In this document: positions 15,674-22,540 of the stretch, piece after piece
How the letters are laid out: every line of letters begins with the position of its first letter
How positions within the stretch are numbered: position 1 is the first letter of the stretch
Assembly (NCBI RefSeq): GCF_030816615.1
Contig: NZ_JAUSYD010000001.1
Coordinates: 2,418,001-2,482,000, forward strand
Source of the DNA: Streptomyces sp. B1I3
GTDB lineage: Bacteria > Actinomycetota > Actinomycetes > Streptomycetales > Streptomycetaceae
DNA length: 64,000 nt
Reading direction: 5' to 3'
The notes under the pieces: generated by a model
Told to the model about the DNA's origin: nothing
Databases searched by the model: none
What the model saw: only the letters and a program-made list of their open reading frames with translations
Made by a program: the position numbers and the translations under genes

Positions 15674-16333
15674 ATGGAGACACTTGCGGGGCAGTGGTGG
15701 GAGAACGTTAACGTCTGGGCGATCGTCGTCGCGGCTCTGATCGCTCTCCTCGTTGGCTGGCTTAGCGCCTGGGCTACCCTCCGGGCCGGCAACCCCAAGC
15801 GCAAGCTCGGCTGGTGGGAGCAAGCCAACACCCCTCTCTTCGCCGAGTCGAGGTACGCCGGCCAAAGTGGGCCACTGACGGTTCAGCTCGGTAACACACA
15901 CCTTGAGAAGCCACGCATCATCGACCTCGTAATCACGAACTCGGGTAAGCGCGACATCACGGCCGCCATGTTCCATGATGGCGCTCCGTTGCGGTTCTCG
16001 TTCGGTGCTCCAGTTCTTGTAATCCTGGAATACCAATCGCATCCGGCCGCCACCCTCGGCCAATTGATCGACACGTACGCCGATATCGGCTCGATGCCCA
16101 CTCGGCCTCCCGTGGGTGGCGTCGAGCTCAAACCGACTCTGCTGCGGAAGGGACAGACGGTAACGATCACGGTGCTAGTCGATGGCGACCGCCAGGCGAC
16201 GTCGTGCACCGACTTCCCTCTGATCGACGTCGCGGAGGTCGCGGGACAGCCCGGCACGCGAGCAGCGACGTTCGCGGGGGGCATGCTTGGAGAGGTGGCC
16301 GGCCGCGTTCTCTCCCTCCCACTCTTCCGGTAA
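15674..16333 (+). CDS. Membrane-anchored protein with an Ig-like domain
   Basis: 219 residues. A single transmembrane segment near residues 13-35 (VWAIVVAALIALLVGWLSAW) is followed by a beta-rich soluble domain: IIDLVITNSGKRDITAAMF, HDGAPLRFSFGAPVLVILEY, LRKGQTVTITVLVDGDRQA. This resembles a recurring family of actinobacterial membrane proteins of unknown function, with the soluble part probably in the cytoplasm. It lies 86 bp after the HEPN-like gene and may be transcribed with it. Converges with the minus-strand operon. Confidence 0.72.
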   Translation: METLAGQWWENVNVWAIVVAALIALLVGWLSAWATLRAGNPKRKLGWWEQANTPLFAESRYAGQSGPLTVQLGNTHLEKPRIIDLVITNSGKRDITAAMFHDGAPLRFSFGAPVLVILEYQSHPAATLGQLIDTYADIGSMPTRPPVGGVELKPTLLRKGQTVTITVLVDGDRQATSCTDFPLIDVAEVAGQPGTRAATFAGGMLGEVAGRVLSLPLFR

Positions 16334-16360
16334 TCGACCCCTAAACCGTGGCGCGATCTT

Positions 16361-16381
16361 GGCCGCTAAGACGTAGCGGTC
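16361..16381. terminator. Hairpin between convergent transcripts
   Basis: GGCCGCTA (16361-16368) pairs with TAGCGGTC (16374-16381) through one G-T pair, with a 5-nt loop. It lies after the membrane-protein stop and beyond the end of the opposing operon. Confidence 0.5.
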
Positions 16382-16491
16382 GGGCCCCAGTGTTACCGGG
16401 GGTTACTCCCCACCCCCTTCGTCAATCTCAACTCTCAGCACTGTGCACCGGGCACCGGACTCTGCCAACTCCTGCATGGTGTCGCCCGACG

Positions 16492-16701
16492 TCAGGCAGG
16501 AGGGGTTGTTCCCTCGGAGGGCGGCAGGTCCCTGAAGAGGATGTGAGCAAGCTGGAGCCGTTGCTCCTTCGACCAGGTGACCATGCGCCACTCCACCGTC
16601 ACCCGCGGGTTGGCCTTCGACCGGTAAGTGCTGACACGGGTCGGCTCGGTCGGCGACTCTCCTTTAGGTCCGTCGTGCTCCACTATCGGCATCCGAGCCA
16701 T
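16492..16701 (-). CDS. Hypothetical protein, 69 aa
   Basis: Reads MARMPIVEHDGPKGESPTEP, then TRVSTYRSKANPRVTVEWRM and VTWSKEQRLQLAHILF. No family recognised. GGGAGG lies about 8 nt before the ATG at 16701, which sets the start. Last gene of the minus-strand operon headed by the gene at 19058. Confidence 0.62.
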   Translation of the reverse strand: MARMPIVEHDGPKGESPTEPTRVSTYRSKANPRVTVEWRMVTWSKEQRLQLAHILFRDLPPSEGTTPPA

Positions 16702-16792
16702 AAGCCCGCCTCCCGCACTTCCGCTCATCCAACGTGTGCGAGTGCTTCGTTCGGTATTCGCACCTCGCCGGTGTTCAACGAGCCAAGACCGC

Positions 16793-17011
16793 TTAGGTGC
16801 CGACCCTGGTGACCACGGCGAAGGAGGCACAAGTACGCCGGAACCCTGAGTGGCCTGTCCGGCCGGTGTGGCTCATGCACTCGACGTCGACCGCTGCGCC
16901 GTCCGTCGAAGGGGCCGCCTCCCACTCGCACGTCTGGCACTCGGCCGTGAAGGTCACTGCTGCGCCCGGCTCTTGAGTGATCCGGTGCTTCACGTACCGC
17001 AGGACAGTCAC
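16793..17011 (-). CDS. DUF7848-like small zinc-binding protein
   Basis: 72 residues: VTFTAECQTCEWEAAPSTDG and MSHTGRTGHSGFRRTCASFA. The C-x2-C pair and the H-T-G-R-T-G-H-x-G-F-R motif are hallmarks of a family abundant in Streptomyces accessory DNA (annotated from memory as DUF7848). Start GTG at 17011 overlaps the preceding stop (GTGA), so it is translationally coupled. Function unknown. Confidence 0.72.
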   Translation of the reverse strand: MTVLRYVKHRITQEPGAAVTFTAECQTCEWEAAPSTDGAAVDVECMSHTGRTGHSGFRRTCASFAVVTRVGT

Positions 17012-17229
17012 CTGAGGCGCACCGAAGTGTTCATCGCCTCAGCGATCTGCTCCGCTACCTCCGCGCGGACCATGCCCACGTGCACGTAAGGCACGCCCTT
17101 ATGGGTGACGACGGGGCGCACGGTGCTCCGCGCACTCTCTGGGACTCCAACCGCAGCCAGCGCAGTTTGGAGTCCGTCGCTCGCGTCAACGGCCCGTGCT
17201 CGGGCGTCTCGCCACGTCTGCATGTCCAT
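17008..17229 (-). CDS. Hypothetical protein, 73 aa
   Basis: Reads MDMQTWRDARARAVDASDGL, QTALAAVGVPESARSTVRPV and VGMVRAEVAEQIAEAMNT. Mixed helix and strand, no known domain. Its ATG shares one base with the preceding stop (TGATG); a GTG one codon earlier is also possible. AAGGGGG upstream suits either. Part of a chain of overlapping small genes. Confidence 0.68.
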   Translation of the reverse strand: MDMQTWRDARARAVDASDGLQTALAAVGVPESARSTVRPVVTHKGVPYVHVGMVRAEVAEQIAEAMNTSVRLR

Positions 17230-17432
17230 CACCGTCGCCCCCTTGTCCGATGCGGGTGGTTGCGGATCTCCACATCGGCATCCGTCGCCGCCGACAGGTC
17301 CCCCCTGTCCCGCGCTACGTCTCGTTGCTTGACTAGCGCCCTGCACACTTCGCAATCCGCTACCGCTTCAGGGGGTGGGAGCGGTAGTGCCAAGTTCACC
17401 GGTCCCGCCATCGTCGTCTGCCGTGCACTCAT
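17229..17432 (-). CDS. Small Streptomyces-specific hypothetical protein
   Basis: 67 residues: MAGPVNLALPLPPPEAVADC, EVCRALVKQRDVARDRGDLS, ATDADVEIRNHP. The C-x2-C site followed by an Arg-rich helix recurs in small proteins linked to XRE/DUF regulators in Streptomyces. ATG at 17432 is preferred because GGGGAGGTC lies just upstream; an ATG at 17504 has no ribosome-binding site. It follows the XRE gene after about 90 bp that contain a copy of a 13-bp motif also present before the operon's first gene. Confidence 0.7.
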   Translation of the reverse strand: MSARQTTMAGPVNLALPLPPPEAVADCEVCRALVKQRDVARDRGDLSAATDADVEIRNHPHRTRGRR

Positions 17433-17502
17433 TCCGTGCGACCTCCCCGGTTGCATGTGTACCAGGGAATGATCCCGCAAAATTTGCATTGCTTCGCAGT
17501 TC

Positions 17503-17515
17503 ATGCACGTTGTTG
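17503..17515 (-). promoter_or_regulatory. Copy 2 of a 13-bp motif, possible operator
   Basis: On the minus strand this reads CAACAACGTGCAT, identical to 19148-19160. It lies 71 bp upstream of the start at 17432, in the gap after the XRE gene. A second start point inside the operon controlled by the same protein is plausible. Confidence 0.45.
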
Positions 17516-17522
17516 GGTAAGG

Positions 17523-18356
17523 TCATGAACGACAGCCTGCCGACCATTCCGCAAGCATCACTCTTGCCTCTCCATCGAACACTGCGCATTCCTCGTACCG
17601 AGTGAACTCATCGAGGTAGCTCTGCACGTCTCGGCCGTCACGAAATACAAGACTCCCAGCCGAGGTTTCGATGGTGACTAGCGAGGCGTCGTAGACGGTG
17701 AATGTATTCAGCGGGGTTCGCGGAGTGGGCACTCCTATCGGGATTACCCCGATACGCACGTTCGGGAGATAGGTCAACGAAGAGAGTCGATCCATCTGCT
17801 CAGCCAATGACAACGGCGAAACGACCGGCCACCGAACAGCCTGCTCTGTCAAAATGAACGTGAACTGTTTCGACACGTCATACAGGACGGCTTGCCGTTC
17901 CAGCTTCCCCGCCACTGCCTTACTCGTGTCCGCCGGGGAATGAGCGAGGCTCGCCCGTACGTATTCTGGGGTCGCCAATAGGCCGGTAACCATCGAGAGC
18001 AGGAAGTAACGTATATGCGCCGAGGACGCTTCGAGCGACTTCAGTTCTGCCTGCCTCGTCCCGAGCCCCTTGCGGCGTAGCTGTCGGACGTTTCGCCACT
18101 CCGTATTGGCGAGCCTGGCAAGGGCCGCCACCTCGGCAACCATGCTCGAAGGCGCGTCCAGGGCTCTCAAGATCTGCTCGACGTCAACGAGGGAGGGTCT
18201 CGTCTTCCCGCTCTCGATCCGGCTCACCTTGGACTGCGACATGTTGCAACGCGCGGCGAGCCGATCTCCGGAGAGACCGGCTCGCTTGCGCAGCTCTCGC
18301 AGCAATGAAGCGAGTTCCGTACCGGAATCGCCGAGCTGCTCAGCTTCGAACGTCAC
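17523..18356 (-). CDS. XRE-family regulator with DUF5753
   Basis: 277 residues. N-terminal HTH: ELRKRAGLSGDRLAARCNMS then QSKVSRIESGKTRPSLVDVE. The remainder matches the DUF5753 domain common in Streptomyces regulators: RYFLLSMVTGLLATPEYVRA, RQAVLYDVSKQFTFILTEQA, YLPNVRIGVIPIGVPTPRTP. Relatives (WhiJ type) act with small DUF397 proteins to control development; no DUF397 gene is visible here. GTG at 18356 overlaps the stop of the DUF6879 gene (GTGA). It probably regulates its own operon. Confidence 0.88.
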   Translation of the reverse strand: MTFEAEQLGDSGTELASLLRELRKRAGLSGDRLAARCNMSQSKVSRIESGKTRPSLVDVEQILRALDAPSSMVAEVAALARLANTEWRNVRQLRRKGLGTRQAELKSLEASSAHIRYFLLSMVTGLLATPEYVRASLAHSPADTSKAVAGKLERQAVLYDVSKQFTFILTEQAVRWPVVSPLSLAEQMDRLSSLTYLPNVRIGVIPIGVPTPRTPLNTFTVYDASLVTIETSAGSLVFRDGRDVQSYLDEFTRYEECAVFDGEARVMLAEWSAGCRS

Positions 18357-18868
18357 TCCCCCACGTACTCCAAGAACGGCACCGACTCGGCAACGGCAAT
18401 TCGCTGGTACTCGATGAACGGCGCAGGGTCACCCTCGTGCAGTTCGCGACTGATCTGTGTTCCGTTCTCCTCGTAATTCATAAGGACAACCTTCGAGCGG
18501 TCGAAAATCCAGAAGTCTTGAGCCTCCGGCAACGGGTTCTCTCTGTCAGTCACATCGAGAATCCGAATCTCCTCGCCGGCTCGCACATGCGGCGCATAGT
18601 ACCGGGCGAACTCAAAGCGCAGATACTCGGAGAGCGGTCGAGTCAGGATGTGCACTCTCCCCTTACTCTTCCCTTCCCTTCGTATCTGCTTCAAGTTCTC
18701 GGTGTACGGAGATGAGTAGGTACTCGGGTCAACCCGCTTACCGGCCCGGAATGCTTCGAGCTCCTCGGACTCCTGCGGCATGAGATATTGCGGCAGGGTC
18801 TCCAGTCTCCACGCCTCCAACCGAAATTCCCGCAGAGTCACCCGCCACTCGTCACCATCCAAGAGCAC
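18353..18868 (-). CDS. DUF6879-family protein
   Basis: 171 residues. The C-terminal section RPLSEYLRFEFARYYAPHVR, AGEEIRILDVTDRENPLPEA and QDFWIFDRSKVVLMNY is characteristic of DUF6879, a family frequently next to XRE-DUF5753 regulators in actinomycetes. Start GTG at 18868 follows GGGAGG at a good distance and overlaps the preceding gene by 17 nt; a longer frame exists but lacks a suitable site. Biochemical role unknown. Confidence 0.78.
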   Translation of the reverse strand: MLLDGDEWRVTLREFRLEAWRLETLPQYLMPQESEELEAFRAGKRVDPSTYSSPYTENLKQIRREGKSKGRVHILTRPLSEYLRFEFARYYAPHVRAGEEIRILDVTDRENPLPEAQDFWIFDRSKVVLMNYEENGTQISRELHEGDPAPFIEYQRIAVAESVPFLEYVGE

Positions 18869-19058
18869 GAATGGCCTCCCGAAGAACGCTCTCGGGAATC
18901 TCCACGAGCCCCTCTCCCTTCGGCGGAGTGAAGGCGCCGGACACTTCACCCTGCACGACAAACGTTCCCCGCTCGGTCCGGTACACGTTCGGGCAGTCGT
19001 CCTCGCCGCACTCGCCGTTCCCGTTACCCGTGAGTCGAGTCAGTTCTTCGCGCGCCAT
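18852..19058 (-). CDS. Small acidic Streptomyces protein, first gene of the XRE operon
   Basis: 68 residues: REELTRLTGNGNGECGEDDC, PNVYRTERGTFVVQGEVSGA, VEIPESVLREAIRAL. Homologous small proteins precede DUF6879/XRE genes in many Streptomyces. AGGGGG lies 8 nt before the ATG at 19058. Two cysteines flank an acidic loop, possibly metal binding. Heads the chain of overlapping genes running to 16492. Confidence 0.75.
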   Translation of the reverse strand: MAREELTRLTGNGNGECGEDDCPNVYRTERGTFVVQGEVSGAFTPPKGEGLVEIPESVLREAIRALGW

Positions 19059-19339
19059 GCGAAACCCCCTGCTCCATGGCCCCTATTGGGACCCCTGGGC
19101 ATGACGGTACGAGGGGCAAGCGCACCCGTCCATGCATGAACGTGAGTATGCACGTTGTTGCATGAACCGGCCCTCGGCGGTGCAGGCGCAGCCGTCGCCG
19201 CCCCGTGCGGGCACGTGACGGCCGATAACGTTGCAGCCGGTACGAAGCCTGCCGGGAGTAGCGGGAGGCCGCGAGGCGGGCCGCGGAGCACCGCGGCGAA
19301 TCGCCTGTGCCCGGCCGGATCACTGATGTACCTTGATCA
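19059..19339 (-). promoter_or_regulatory. Upstream region of the XRE operon with a 13-bp motif
   Basis: No gene seen. On the minus strand CAACAACGTGCAT occurs at 19148-19160, extended to a TGCA-N6-TGCA inverted repeat and followed by a second GTTCATGCAT (19132-19141). The site lies 90 bp upstream of the first gene of the operon. It is the best candidate for the operator of the XRE regulator. The remainder toward the junction is GC-rich and featureless. Confidence 0.5.
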
Positions 19340-19375
19340 CGGCGTAAGTTCTACTCTCGCGCTTCGTCCAGGAAC
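19340..19375. other. Attachment junction at the distal end of the element
   Basis: Arm CGGCGTAAGTTC (19340-19351), 12 nt of element DNA, then the shared TC (19364-19365), then host yifB sequence GTCCAGGAACAG. The distance from arm to dinucleotide equals that at the other junction (12 nt). Together the two inner halves rebuild a symmetric attP. Confidence 0.85.
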
Positions 19376-20352
19376 AGCACGCCCCGGTGTGCCAGCGAGA
19401 CCGCGCCCGGCCTCGGCAGTCCGTTGCCCCCGCCGATGAGCGACTGCATCGTCGCCGAGTGGTGAGGTGCGCAGTAGGGCGCCCTGCCGATCAGGGGTTC
19501 GCCCGGTGGGAGGATGCCCGCCACCGAGTGCACCGCCGTCACTTCGAGGGATTCGCGCTGTGTCAGCGGCGGCAGGATCGCCGTGATCCGCTCGGCCAGC
19601 ATGGTCTTCCCCGCTCCTGGCGGTCCGGAGAGCAGGAGATGGTGTCCGCCCGCCGCCGCGACCTCCAGGGCCTTGCGTGCTCTCACCTGGCCTGCGACGT
19701 CGGCCAGGTCGGGGCGGTGCCCCGCACCCTGCGCCCCGTGCGACGCGAGCCCCGTCCCGATGCCCGCGCCCGGCACGAGCAGTCCGGCCAGCATGGTGTC
19801 GGGGCGGCCCCGCTCGGCGGCCGGCTCGTCGGGCACGGGTTCGTCGCCGAGCACCGCGATCAGCTGACGCAGGCTGCGGACACCGAGGACCGAGACGCCG
19901 GGCACGAGGGCGGCCTCGCCCGCGGTCTGCTCGGGCACGACGACCTGCTCGTACCCCGCCTCCGCCGCCGCGAGCACCGCGGGTAGCACCCCGCGCACCG
20001 CCCGCACCCGGCCGTCCAGGCCGAGTTCCCCGATCATCACCACGTCGGCGATGGCCGCCGGATCGATCCGCTCGGCCGCACCGAGCACCGCGCACGCCAC
20101 AGCCAGGTCGAAACCCGAACCGGCTTTCGGCACGGAGGCCGGGGACAGCCCCACGGTGAGCTTCTTCTGCGGCCACTCGGCCCCTGAGTTCACGACGGCT
20201 GCCCTGACCCGGTCCCGGCTCTCCACCAGGCTCTTGTCGGGCAGACCGACCAGCGTGAACGCGGCCACACCCGGCTCGAGATCGGCCTGGACCTCCACCA
20301 CCACGCCCTCGACGCCCACGAGAGCCACCGAACACGCACGCGCGAATCCCAT
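19351..20352 (-). pseudogene. yifB: YifB/ComM Mg-chelatase-like ATPase, N-terminal fragment
   Basis: Holds the YifB N-terminal domain (AFTLVGLPDKSLVESRDRVR; LSPASVPKAGSGFDLAVACA) and the Walker A motif GPPGAGKTMLAERI, then stops a few codons after entering element DNA: host codons end at LFLDE and the element adds ARE and TAG. Without the Walker B continuation and the lid the fragment should not be an active ATPase. Start ATG at 20352 shares a base with the yraN stop. ComM in Vibrio is a branch-migration helicase; the Streptomyces role is not established. Confidence 0.93.
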
Positions 20353-20711
20353 CAGGCCACGCCCCGTACGTGCTCGGCGACCGGGGCCCCACGCCTGGGC
20401 AGGACCACTCCGACCAGGTCGATCCGGACGCCGCCGGGCGGCGGTCCGCCGTGCCGGTCGAGCCAGATCTCGGCGAGCCGGCGCAACCGGTCCGCCTTGG
20501 CCGGGGTGACGGCCTCCATCGGCTGCTCGAAGGAGTCCGCCCTGCGGGTCTTCACCTCGCAGACGACCACCGCGTCACCGTCCGCGGCGACGATGTCGAT
20601 CTCTCCGGCGCGACAGCGCCAGTTGCGGTCCAGTACGGCCATCCCGGCGTCGGTCAGCAGCCGCGCCGCCAGATCCTCGCCGTACCGCCCGAGTGCCCCC
20701 CGTGCGTTCAT
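20352..20711 (-). CDS. yraN: YraN family (UPF0102) nuclease-fold protein
   Basis: 119 residues. Endonuclease-like fold with [40 protein letters not shown] and [10 protein letters not shown], carrying the E-x-D and E-x-K pattern of restriction-endonuclease-like domains. Function unknown; a Holliday-junction resolvase relation has been suggested for the family. ATG at 20711 starts the conserved part. Upstream of yifB and dprA, the usual yraN-yifB-dprA order. Confidence 0.9.
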   Translation of the reverse strand: MNARGALGRYGEDLAARLLTDAGMAVLDRNWRCRAGEIDIVAADGDAVVVCEVKTRRADSFEQPMEAVTPAKADRLRRLAEIWLDRHGGPPPGGVRIDLVGVVLPRRGAPVAEHVRGVA

Positions 20712-20845
20712 ATCGGCACCACCTCCGGCACCGACTCTGACGCTCTCCGCCCGATCCATTGGATCTTGGTGGACAACCCGGCCGTTGTGTATATCCCGGC
20801 CACCCGGACGAGTGAAGCGGCGCCCGGACCTCATGCGACCGCCGA

Positions 20846-21154
20846 TCAGCCGCCCGGAAGCTCGAGGTCGCTCTTGTTGAGCTCCTCGATGTTCACGTCC
20901 TTGAACGTCAGGACGCGGACCTGCTTGACGAACCTGGCGGGCCGGTACATGTCCCAGACCCACGCGTCCGCCATGGAGACCTCGAAGAAGACCTCACCCT
21001 GAACCGAGTGCACCTGCATCTCGTAGTCGTTGGTGAGGTAGAAGCGCCGTTCGGTCTCGATCACGTATTTGAACAGACCGACGACATCGCGGTACTCCCG
21101 GTAGAGCTTCAGCTCCATCTCGGTCTCGTACTTCTCGAGGTCCTCGGCGCTCAT
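20846..21154 (-). CDS. DUF2469 family protein
   Basis: 102 residues: [40 protein letters not shown] and [20 protein letters not shown]. Strongly conserved actinobacterial protein of unknown function, normally in this neighbourhood. Start ATG at 21154. A 134-bp gap separates it from yraN. Confidence 0.9.
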   Translation of the reverse strand: MSAEDLEKYETEMELKLYREYRDVVGLFKYVIETERRFYLTNDYEMQVHSVQGEVFFEVSMADAWVWDMYRPARFVKQVRVLTFKDVNIEELNKSDLELPGG

Positions 21155-21217
21155 GGCATGTTCCCCTTCAGCCGTGCGTCCCCCTATTGTGCGTCAGCCT
21201 CACACACCCCTGGCCGA

Positions 21218-21706
21218 TTAGACGATTTCGGGGGCGAGAACCAGTGGTACGCGTGGGGGACCCTCGTCGAGCAGCGTGCGCAGCAGCTCGGCGAGCCTGG
21301 TCGGATACACCGTCTCACGCGTCGCGGAGAGTTCGGCGGAGGTCCACCACCTCAGACCGGCGACACTGCGCCGCTCCAGTTCGGTGAGGCCCTTCTGGTC
21401 GGTGGCGGTCCGCGTCGTCCGGGCCAGGAAGTACCACTCGTCCTGGTCCCAGCGCCTTCCGTCGAAGGGGAAGGAGCAGATCCGCGTCCACAGCAGGGGG
21501 CCGAGGGCGATGCCGGCGATCCCGGTCTCCTCGGCGAGCTCGCGCACCGCCGCCTCCTCCCGGGTCTCCTCCCCCTCCAGGCCGCCACCGGGCGTGAACC
21601 ACCAGCTCGTCGCCGGGTCCTCGGGCTCGAAGCCGTGCAGCAGCAGCACCCGGTCGTCCGGGTCCAGGAGCACGATCCGTGCGACCTTGCGTGCCTCAGT
21701 GCGCAC
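21218..21706 (-). CDS. NUDIX hydrolase
   Basis: 162 residues with a Nudix box: GGGLEGEETREEAAVRELAE then ETGI (G-x5-E-x7-R-E-x2-E-E pattern). Hydrolyses a nucleoside diphosphate linked to some other moiety; substrate unknown. GTG at 21706 overlaps the end of sipZ by 11 nt, so it belongs to the sipZ transcript. The sequence WWFTPGGG before the box is typical of the subgroup. Confidence 0.92.
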   Translation of the reverse strand: MRTEARKVARIVLLDPDDRVLLLHGFEPEDPATSWWFTPGGGLEGEETREEAAVRELAEETGIAGIALGPLLWTRICSFPFDGRRWDQDEWYFLARTTRTATDQKGLTELERRSVAGLRWWTSAELSATRETVYPTRLAELLRTLLDEGPPRVPLVLAPEIV

Positions 21707-22490
21707 CGGCGGAGACCCCCGGTCGCCTCTTCCCGCGCGCCGAGCGGGCTGCGATCGGCCCATAGGCGGATCCGCCCAGGATGAGCAGCAGGCCCAGCCC
21801 GAGCGCGCCGATCTGCAGCGGCAACGGACCGCTGGAGGACACGCCACCGGGCAGGTCGGCGAACGCCTCGGGCCGCTCGATCATGCCGTTCATGGGCCAT
21901 GCCACCGCGTCGACCCGGGCCTCCACGGCGCTGCGGGGCACCGAGCCCTGCCCCGGGTCCTTGAGGTGGACGCGGGAGTCCAGCGATTCACTGCGTTCGT
22001 CCCCGAGCAGGAAGAGCTGTCCTTCGGGCACCTCGGCCGTGAAGTTCTGGCCGGAGGCCGGAGTCCCCTTGCCGGCGGCGTTCCCGTCGCCGCCCGGGAG
22101 GGCCCCGCCACCGCCCCACACCTGCAGATACGGTTCCTCGATGGGCTTGCCGTTGATGGTGAGGCGGCCTTCGCTGTCGCAGCAGGCGACCGTGTCGCCG
22201 CCCACGCCGACGACCCTCTTCACCATGGGTACGTCGCCCCAGGCCTGATCCGTGAAGACGACCACGTCACCGCGCCGTACGTCGCCGCCTTCTATCCGCT
22301 CCGCGAGCACCCGGTCCCCGGCGTTCACCGTGGGCGTCATCGACCCGGTCGGTACGGTGTACGGCTTGTAGACCACCGCTCCCCAGGCGAAGCCGCCGAG
22401 GAAGAGCACACAACCGACGGCCACGGCCAGGTTCGACAACGTGTTGCCGAGCCGGCCCCGGCCGTCGCCCGTACGTCCTGTTCCGCTCAT
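21696..22490 (-). CDS. sipZ: Type I signal peptidase (SipZ position)
   Basis: Membrane-bound signal peptidase that cleaves Sec and Tat signal peptides outside the membrane. 264 residues: N-terminal transmembrane helix (NLAVAVGCVLFLGGFAWGAV), catalytic Ser in VPTGSMTPTV, catalytic Lys in VPMVKRVVGVGGDTV, box E GDERSESLDSRVH, and a C-terminal transmembrane segment (LPLQIGALGLGLLLILGGSA). Last of four paralogues. The symbol follows the order of the S. lividans sipWXYZ cluster. Confidence 0.9.
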   Translation of the reverse strand: MSGTGRTGDGRGRLGNTLSNLAVAVGCVLFLGGFAWGAVVYKPYTVPTGSMTPTVNAGDRVLAERIEGGDVRRGDVVVFTDQAWGDVPMVKRVVGVGGDTVACCDSEGRLTINGKPIEEPYLQVWGGGGALPGGDGNAAGKGTPASGQNFTAEVPEGQLFLLGDERSESLDSRVHLKDPGQGSVPRSAVEARVDAVAWPMNGMIERPEAFADLPGGVSSSGPLPLQIGALGLGLLLILGGSAYGPIAARSARGKRRPGVSAGAH

Positions 22491-22540
22491 CCCAGCGCTC
22501 CCCCATCGGAGATCGACAATCGCTGATCCGAGTCGGCACC

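Larger units (their letters stand above)
6481..19363. mobile_element. 12.9-kb integrative element inserted in yifB
   Basis: Bounded by hybrid attachment sites inside one host gene and encoding its own large serine integrase beside one boundary. Base composition and third-codon-position GC are visibly lower than in the flanking host genes. Contents in order: integrase, two small minus-strand genes, a plus-strand run of small DNA-binding and hypothetical genes with an iteron and hairpin region, a HEPN-like gene and a membrane protein, then a seven-gene minus-strand operon with an XRE regulator. No conjugation translocase, relaxase, capsid or terminase gene is recognisable. Confidence 0.93.
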
